Origin: Nocardia caishijiensis NBRC 108228
GTDB lineage: Bacteria; Actinomycetota; Actinomycetes; Mycobacteriales; Mycobacteriaceae
Length of the DNA: 64,000 nt
Direction: 5' to 3'
NCBI RefSeq assembly: GCF_001612825.1
Contig: NZ_BDBE01000039.1
Location: 1 to 64,000 of the forward strand
The notes beneath the pieces were generated by a model that saw only the letters and a list, made by a program, of their open reading frames with translations, searched no databases and had not been told where the DNA came from. Both the position numbers and the translations under genes were made by a program. Positions 58,947 to 64,000 of this stretch are shown here, in pieces. Position 1 is the first letter of the stretch; each line of letters opens with the position of its first letter.

Positions 58947-60277
58947 TGCGCGACTTCACTCGCAGCGCCGAGATCCAGGCACGCCTGCACGACCTCGTGC
59001 CCGGTGGCGCGCACACCTATGCCCGCGGCGTCGACCAGTACCCCGAGTCGATGGCACCGGTCCTGGTGCGCGGCAAGGGCGCTCGCGTCTGGGATGCCGA
59101 CGGCAACGAGTTCGTGGAATACGGGATGGGGTTGCGGTCGGTCACCCTCGGCCACGGCTATGAACCGGTGCTGCGCGCGGCCGCCGAGGCCGCCGCCGAC
59201 GGCATGAGCTTCTCCCGGCCCACCGAGCTGGAACTCCTTGCCGCGCAGGACTTCCTGGATCTGGTTCCGGGCGCGGACATGGTCAAGTTCGCCAAGAACG
59301 GCTCCGACGCCACCACCGCCGCCGTTCGGCTCGCGCGCGCGGTCACCGGACGCACCACAGTCGCGGTCTGCGACCAACCGTTCTTCTCCGTCGACGACTG
59401 GTTCATCGGCACCACCGAGATGTCGGGCGGCATCCCCGCCGTCGACACCGTGACCTTCCCCTACAACGATCTCGACGCGCTCGCCACGATCCTGGCGAGC
59501 GGCACCGTGGCGGCGGTCTTCCTCGAGGCGGCGACCGCCCTGGCCGAGCCGCTGTCCGGATACCTCGAAGGTGTTCGCGCACTGTGCGATCGACACGCGA
59601 CGCTGCTGGTGTTCGACGAGATGATCACCGGTTTCCGGTGGTCGGCCGGGGGCGCCCAAGCGGTCTACGGCGTGACACCCGACCTGTCGTGCTGGGGCAA
59701 GGCGATGGGCAACGGCTTCCCACTGTCCGCGCTCGCGGGCAAGCGTGAGTACATGGAACTCGGCGGCCTGCGCACCGATCGTGACCGGGTGTTCCTGCTC
59801 TCCACCACGCACGGCCCGGAAACCGCCGCCCTCGCGGCGTTCCGCGCGGTCGTGCGGGCCTACCGCACCGAGGACCCCATCGCCCGCATGGAGGAGGCGG
59901 GCCGCGCCCTCGCCGACGGCGTCAACGCCGTCGCCGCCGCACACGGCATCGCCGATCACCTCCAGGTGCGCGGACGGCCGTCGTGCCTGATCTTCCGCAC
60001 CCTCGACGCCGAAGGGCTGCCGTCGCAGGCCTTTCGGACCCTGTTCCTCCAGGAACTGCTCGAGCACGGGGTACTCGGGCAGTCCTTTGTCACCTCCGCC
60101 GCCCACGACGCCGACGCCGTCGCCGACACGGTGTCCGCCTGCGCCGAGGCCGCGCGGGTGTATCGCCGCGCGATCGAGCGCGGCCGCGTCGACGGGCTGC
60201 TGCGCGGCCGACCCGTCGCCCCAGCACTGCGCCGCACCGCCGCACCCCGCCGGATCGAAGAGAGAACCCTCCCATGA
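58946..60277 (+). CDS. Glutamate-1-semialdehyde aminomutase-like aminotransferase
   Basis: A 443-residue class III PLP enzyme. GGAHTYARGVDQYPESMAPV opens it, VKFAKNGSDATTAAVRLARA follows, LLVFDEMITGFRWSAGG has the PLP-ring aspartate, and Lys252 in CWGKAMGNGFPLSAL binds PLP. Its closest look is to HemL, but its place in a polysaccharide locus beside acetyltransferase and glycosyltransferase genes argues for amino-sugar or decorating-group synthesis. The basic C-terminal tail (RGRPVAPALRRTAAPRR) is extra. The stop overlaps the next start. Confidence 0.85.
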   Translation: MRDFTRSAEIQARLHDLVPGGAHTYARGVDQYPESMAPVLVRGKGARVWDADGNEFVEYGMGLRSVTLGHGYEPVLRAAAEAAADGMSFSRPTELELLAAQDFLDLVPGADMVKFAKNGSDATTAAVRLARAVTGRTTVAVCDQPFFSVDDWFIGTTEMSGGIPAVDTVTFPYNDLDALATILASGTVAAVFLEAATALAEPLSGYLEGVRALCDRHATLLVFDEMITGFRWSAGGAQAVYGVTPDLSCWGKAMGNGFPLSALAGKREYMELGGLRTDRDRVFLLSTTHGPETAALAAFRAVVRAYRTEDPIARMEEAGRALADGVNAVAAAHGIADHLQVRGRPSCLIFRTLDAEGLPSQAFRTLFLQELLEHGVLGQSFVTSAAHDADAVADTVSACAEAARVYRRAIERGRVDGLLRGRPVAPALRRTAAPRRIEERTLP

Positions 60278-61380
60278 CCCGTGTCGCCATCGTCCACGAA
60301 CGATTCACCGAATTCGGCGGATCGGAGGCCGTGGTCGGCGAGTTCGTCGAAACCTGGCCCGACGCCGAGGTTTTCGCGCCCATCGTGGCGCCCGGCGGGC
60401 TGCGCGAACCGGTCCGTTCGGTGCACGACACCTGGCTCAGCCGCGCCCACGGCTACACCGGCGGTCGACACGCTCCCCTGCTGCCGCTGGTGCCATCGGT
60501 GTTGCGACGCATGCCGCTTCGCGACTTCGACGTGGTCGTGGTGAGCCATCACGCCTTCGCCACCCAGGCCGCTCTCGCCACCGACGCGCCGGTGGTCGCC
60601 TACGTCCACAGCCCGGCACGTTGGGCATGGGACCGGGAGTTCCGCGCCCAGGAGGCGGGTGGCCGGGTGGGTCAGCTCGCGCTCGGTGCGCTCGGAACAC
60701 TGGCTCGCCGTGGCGAATTGCGCGCCGCGCCGCGCCTGACCCACGTGATCGCCAACTCGCACGCGGTCGCCGACCGGGTGCGCGACTGGTGGGGGCTGCC
60801 CGCCTCGGTCGTCAATCCGCCGGTGCAGGTCGCCCGCTTCACCCCCGATTCGGCTCTTGCCCGTGAGGACTTCTTCCTGTGCGCGGGTCGACTGGTGCCT
60901 TACAAGCGCGCCGACCTGGCGATCCGGGCCGCGCAGCGCGCCGGTGTGCGGCTCGTCGTGCTCGGTGACGGCCGTTTCCGCGACCAACTCGCGGGGATCG
61001 CCGGACCGGAGACCACGTTCCTCGGCGCCACCTCCGCCGACGTGCTGCAGGACATGTACCGACGCTGCCGGGCGTTGCTCATGCCGGGCATCGAGGACTT
61101 CGGCATCGTCCCGGTGGAGGCCATGGCCTGTGGAACACCGGTGCTAGCGGTCGGCGCGGGCGGCTCGCTCGACACCGTGCGACCGGGCGTGACCGGCGAA
61201 TACGTCCCGCCCGGTCGCGACGACGCGGTGGTCGCGGCCCTCGCCGAGCGGATGCGCCACTTCGACCCGGGCACCTACGATTCCGCGAAGATTCGCGCGC
61301 ACGCCGACAGCTTCGCGCCGGAGAAATTCCGCGCGCGCATGGCCGACACCGTCGCCGAGGTACTGGCCGCGCATCGTTAG
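60274..61380 (+). CDS. Glycosyltransferase family 4 (WbaZ-type)
   Basis: A 368-residue GT-B enzyme. VHERFTEFGGSEAVVGEF begins it, YVHSPARWAWDREF is the typical mannosyltransferase-like loop, GRLVPYKRADLAIRAA opens the donor domain, and GIEDFGIVPVEAMACGTPVLA contains the E-x7-E motif. It is the last gene of the plus-strand arm, coupled by ATGA to the aminotransferase gene. Confidence 0.9.
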   Translation: MTRVAIVHERFTEFGGSEAVVGEFVETWPDAEVFAPIVAPGGLREPVRSVHDTWLSRAHGYTGGRHAPLLPLVPSVLRRMPLRDFDVVVVSHHAFATQAALATDAPVVAYVHSPARWAWDREFRAQEAGGRVGQLALGALGTLARRGELRAAPRLTHVIANSHAVADRVRDWWGLPASVVNPPVQVARFTPDSALAREDFFLCAGRLVPYKRADLAIRAAQRAGVRLVVLGDGRFRDQLAGIAGPETTFLGATSADVLQDMYRRCRALLMPGIEDFGIVPVEAMACGTPVLAVGAGGSLDTVRPGVTGEYVPPGRDDAVVAALAERMRHFDPGTYDSAKIRAHADSFAPEKFRARMADTVAEVLAAHR

Positions 61381-61486
61381 CGAGAAGTTGCCCGAAACTC
61401 GCGGTTACGGAAATCGACTGTCACACATACCCTTTGACCTGCGACGACGGGTGACAATTCCCACACGGTGACACACACCCCGTCGC

Positions 61487-61515
61487 TTGCCCCCTTTGTT
61501 ACCGGCGAGTACGGT
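61487..61515 (+). promoter_or_regulatory. Promoter of the fatty acyl-CoA reductase gene
   Basis: TTGCCC (61487-61492) and TACGGT (61510-61515) are 17 bases apart, the usual spacing of -35 and -10 boxes. Transcription would start about 100 bases before the gene. Confidence 0.45.
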
Positions 61516-61625
61516 TAGCCGCACCCGGACGACGACGTTCCCGGGTTCCCGTGATCCCCACATCCACCGCCGCATGCCGGATCACTTTGCGCACACCGTG
61601 TTTCGAGACATTTTCAGGAGGGGCG

Positions 61626-63644
61626 ATGGTTTCCTACATCGTGACGGGCGGTACCGGTTTTCTGGGTCGGCGAGTGGTTCGCGAGTTGCTCGCCGCCGAT
61701 CCGGCCGCGATCGTGCACGTGCTGGTGCGCGCCGGATCGCTGGCCAAATTCACCGCGCTCAACGCGCAGCATCCCGACGGCGACCGAGTGTTCGCGCTGG
61801 TCGGCGACCTGACCGCCGACGGGCTCGGCTTGGGTGACGAGCCGCCGCGCGCCGATCACGTGGTGCACCTCGGCGCGGTCTACGACATGACCGCCGACGA
61901 GGAATCCGCCCACGCGGCCAATGTGAACGGCACCCGCGCGGTGATCGAGCTGGCCCGCAGGCTCGGCGCGGTGCTGCACCACGTGTCCTCGGTCGCGGTG
62001 GCGGGCGATCACCACGGCAAGTTCTTCGAGGAGGATTTCGACCTCGGCCAAAACCTCACCTCGCCCTACCACCGCACCAAGTTCGCGGCCGAGAAGTTGG
62101 TCCGCGAGGCCACCGATGTGCGGTGGCGGGTGTACCGCCCCGCGATCGTGGTCGGGGATTCGCGCACCGGCGAGATGGACAAGGTCGACGGCCCGTACTA
62201 CTTCTTCCCGGCGATCGCGGCGCTGTCGGACCTGCCCGCCGAATTGCCGTTGCCCCTGCCGGACCTGGGCGCGACCAACGTGGTTCCGGTCGACTACGTC
62301 GCCGAGGCCATGGCCCGCCTGGTGCGCCGTCCGGGTCTGGACGGACGCACATTCCACCTGGTCAACCCGCGGCCGCAGCCGTTCGGTGAGATCTACCGTG
62401 CGCTGGCGAGCGCGGCGGGCGGACCGACCGGGATCGGAACCGTGCCGGGCAGTGCGTTGGCGCTGCGCGGGCTCGGGCAGGTCCCCGGCGCACACGCGGT
62501 GCGCGACTTCCTGTTCGAACAGGCGGGCATTCCCGCCGAGGTCGCCCCGCACGTCGGCTTCACCGCCGAGTTCGTCTCCGATTCCACGCGAGCGCTGCTG
62601 CCCGGACTCGAGGTTCCCGCGTTCGACACCTACGCCGAGCGGCTGTGGGACTTCTGGCGGGCGAATCTGGATCCGCAGCGTGGTCGCGTCGGGTCGGGGG
62701 CGCATCCGCTGTCGGGCCGGACGGTCCTCATCACCGGCGCGTCGTCGGGCATCGGGCTGGCCACCGCGCATGCGGTCGCGCGTCGGGGTGCGGTGGTGCT
62801 GATGGTGGCCCGTGGCGTCGAGGAGCTCGATGCCGCAGCGGAATCCATTCGCGCCGACGGTGGGTCCGCCTTCGCCTACCCGTGCGACATCACCGATGCG
62901 ACGGCGGTGGGCGCGCTGGTGCAGACGGTGCTCGCCGAGCACGGTCACGTCGACTACCTGGTGAACAACGCGGGCCGCTCGATCCGGCGGTCGGTGGCCA
63001 ACTCGGTGGACCGCATGCACGATTTCGAGCGGACCATGGCGGTCAACTACTTCGGTGCGGTGCGGCTCATCCTCGCACTGCTGCCCTCGATGCGGGAACG
63101 CCACTTCGGGCACATCGTGAACATCTCCTCGATCGCGGTGCAGACCAAGGTGCCGCGCTTCGCCGCGTACGCCGCGAGCAAGTCGGCGCTGGACAACTTC
63201 AGCGACATCGCCGCTGTCGAAAACCGTGACGCGGGAATCACATTCACCTCGATCAGGATGCCGCTGGTCCGCACCCCGATGATCGCGCCGACCGAGCTCT
63301 ACCGGGCACTGCCGCTGCCGGACCCGGAGCGGGCGGCGGGCATCGTGGTCCGTGCCCTGCTCGAGCGCCCCGACCGGATTGACACCCCGGTCGGCACGTT
63401 CTCGCAGGCGGTCGAGATGTTCCTGCCGTCGCTCAAGCGCACCATCATGCACACCGGGTACCGCCTGTTCGGCGAATCGACTGCCGCGCAGGGCACGTCG
63501 GAACCGGCGATCGCGGAACCCGCCGAGACCGAGGAGTCCTCGCGCGGGCCGCTCACGGTCCTCGGTCCGGTCCTCGCCCCGCTGATGGTCGTTCCGAGTC
63601 CGGCAGCCAGGGTGAGCCGGATGCTGCCGGGCGTGCACTGGTGA
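61626..63644 (+). CDS. Two-domain fatty acyl-CoA reductase (AcrA1-like)
   Basis: A 672-residue fusion of two SDR domains. The N-terminal extended SDR (about residues 1-350) has VTGGTGFLGRRVV and SPYHRTK; this part reduces acyl-CoA. The C-terminal classical SDR (about 365-610) has LITGASSGIGLATA, NNAGRS and YAASK and would reduce the aldehyde to alcohol. The order matches mycobacterial AcrA1 (Rv3391) and marine wax-ester reductases. The product, a fatty alcohol, feeds wax esters or ether lipids. AGGAGG precedes the ATG. The last 60 residues are hydrophobic and may attach to membrane. It is not part of the polysaccharide locus. Confidence 0.92.
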   Translation: MVSYIVTGGTGFLGRRVVRELLAADPAAIVHVLVRAGSLAKFTALNAQHPDGDRVFALVGDLTADGLGLGDEPPRADHVVHLGAVYDMTADEESAHAANVNGTRAVIELARRLGAVLHHVSSVAVAGDHHGKFFEEDFDLGQNLTSPYHRTKFAAEKLVREATDVRWRVYRPAIVVGDSRTGEMDKVDGPYYFFPAIAALSDLPAELPLPLPDLGATNVVPVDYVAEAMARLVRRPGLDGRTFHLVNPRPQPFGEIYRALASAAGGPTGIGTVPGSALALRGLGQVPGAHAVRDFLFEQAGIPAEVAPHVGFTAEFVSDSTRALLPGLEVPAFDTYAERLWDFWRANLDPQRGRVGSGAHPLSGRTVLITGASSGIGLATAHAVARRGAVVLMVARGVEELDAAAESIRADGGSAFAYPCDITDATAVGALVQTVLAEHGHVDYLVNNAGRSIRRSVANSVDRMHDFERTMAVNYFGAVRLILALLPSMRERHFGHIVNISSIAVQTKVPRFAAYAASKSALDNFSDIAAVENRDAGITFTSIRMPLVRTPMIAPTELYRALPLPDPERAAGIVVRALLERPDRIDTPVGTFSQAVEMFLPSLKRTIMHTGYRLFGESTAAQGTSEPAIAEPAETEESSRGPLTVLGPVLAPLMVVPSPAARVSRMLPGVHW

Positions 63645-63648
63645 CCCG

Positions 63649-63695
63649 CTCCCGGTCACGGCACTCGCTGCGTCGGGGGGTGGCGTGACCGGGAG
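63649..63695. terminator. Bidirectional terminator-like inverted repeat
   Basis: A perfect 12-bp inverted repeat (CTCCCGGTCACG and its complement) separated by 23 bases, between two convergent genes. The long loop makes it weaker than the other hairpins in this window. Confidence 0.45.
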
Positions 63696-63701
63696 GCGTG
63701 G

Positions 63702-64000
63702 TCATCCCAGCTGACCGCACGCCCATTCGGCCAGGGTCATCGGGGTGGTGGTGAGCAGGGTTCGGGTGTCCTGCGGGACGTAGCCCGAACTCAATCCCGC
63801 TGCCATCCCGGCGATTCCGTCGATCTGCCCGTCGCCGAGCCCGGTCCCGGCCAGGGCGGCGCGGAACTCCTCGTCGGAAAGGTGGATCGGGGTGACCGCG
63901 CGCCCGAGTCGCGCCGCGAGGACGGCGGCGACCTGGGTGAAGGTGAGGTCCTCCGGCCCGTGTACGGCCTGCACGACGCGGCCCGACCAGTCCTCGGACA
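63702..64000 (-). CDS. NmrA/NAD(P)-binding family protein, C-terminal part
   Basis: The last 98 codons of a gene whose start lies beyond the window. Visible are (W)SGRVVQAVHGPEDLTFTQVAAVLA and AALAGTGLGDGQIDGIAGMAAG, with a final TPMTLAEWACGQLG. These match the C-terminal part of NmrA-like atypical SDR proteins (for example 'NAD(P)H-binding' reductases), in which the substrate loop and tail follow the Rossmann fold. The cofactor motif is not in the window, so activity cannot be judged. Confidence 0.7.
   Translation of the reverse strand, partial: SEDWSGRVVQAVHGPEDLTFTQVAAVLAARLGRAVTPIHLSDEEFRAALAGTGLGDGQIDGIAGMAAGLSSGYVPQDTRTLLTTTPMTLAEWACGQLG

Noticed and set aside
58946..60277. Assignment as hemL (tetrapyrrole synthesis)
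   Set aside because: Neighbours are glycan genes with coupled starts and stops; hem genes are absent. Kept as HemL-like only.
61614..63659. A 681-codon minus-strand open frame opposite the fatty acyl-CoA reductase
   Set aside because: Antisense shadow, Arg/His/Gln-rich, with no start signals.

Overview
The window reads as chromosome of a high-GC actinobacterium of the Mycobacteriales, most likely Nocardia or a close relative. The reasons are uniformly GC-rich codon use, frequent GTG starts, ATGA/GTGA-coupled operons, leaderless promoters, a Mycobacterium-like gene block (a PgsA2-like synthase, gcvH, garA, ftsR, a bifunctional nuclease, a second MerR gene and gcvP) and an AcrA1-like fatty acyl-CoA reductase. 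I see no rRNA, intact tRNA, transposase, integrase or CRISPR array.

Layout. 0.1-4.0 kb: a dienelactone-hydrolase-like enzyme and malate synthase G, separated by about 800 bases without a gene. 4.3-9.5 kb: a choline-to-glycine-betaine operon (BCCT transporter, aldehyde dehydrogenase, GMC oxidoreductase). 9.5-11.3 kb: an HxlR regulator divergent from an MFS transporter, with an operator between them. 11.4-12.3 kb: a 30-codon ORF, an HNH nuclease and an overlapping WhiB gene. 12.4-14.1 kb: a membrane-anchored protein joining a substrate-binding-like domain to a VWA domain. 14.1-18.3 kb: a TetR regulator divergent from two coupled exporter-fold ABC half-transporters of the IrtAB/YbtPQ type, with three operator-like sites between them. 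18.5-19.3 kb: a Vgb-type beta-propeller. 19.55-19.8 kb: a decayed array of about eight 32-bp repeats. 19.8-22.9 kb: gcvP under a tandem glycine riboswitch.

23.0-29.5 kb: a five-gene plus-strand operon made entirely of reduced-flavin monooxygenase families linked to organosulfur cleavage (DszC/SfnB-like, DszA-like, StyA-like, SfnG, SfnB). It sits between minus-strand housekeeping genes that are near neighbours in M. tuberculosis, so it looks inserted. 29.6-33.5 kb: that conserved block. 33.6-38.6 kb: DUF2252, NERD and PAP2 genes and an acyl-CoA dehydrogenase/oxidase. 38.7-41.9 kb: an autoregulated TetR gene with an ABC-2 type drug exporter.

41.9-61.4 kb: a Wzx/Wzy-type extracellular polysaccharide locus. 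It has an initiating phosphoglycosyltransferase, a branched-sugar cassette (cytidylyltransferase, C-methyltransferase, PIG-L deacetylase, SDR epimerase, RmlC-like epimerase, degenerate second methyltransferase), four glycosyltransferases, a GH39-like lipoprotein, flippase, polymerase/ligase, a kinase-less chain-length protein, a double GNAT and a glutamate-1-semialdehyde-aminomutase-like aminotransferase. 61.6-64.0 kb: a two-domain fatty acyl-CoA reductase and the C-terminal end of an NmrA-like gene cut by the window edge.

The two regions most worth following are the flavin-monooxygenase operon and the polysaccharide sugar cassette. Family identities come from reading the translations. Exact substrates are inferred, and no database search was run.
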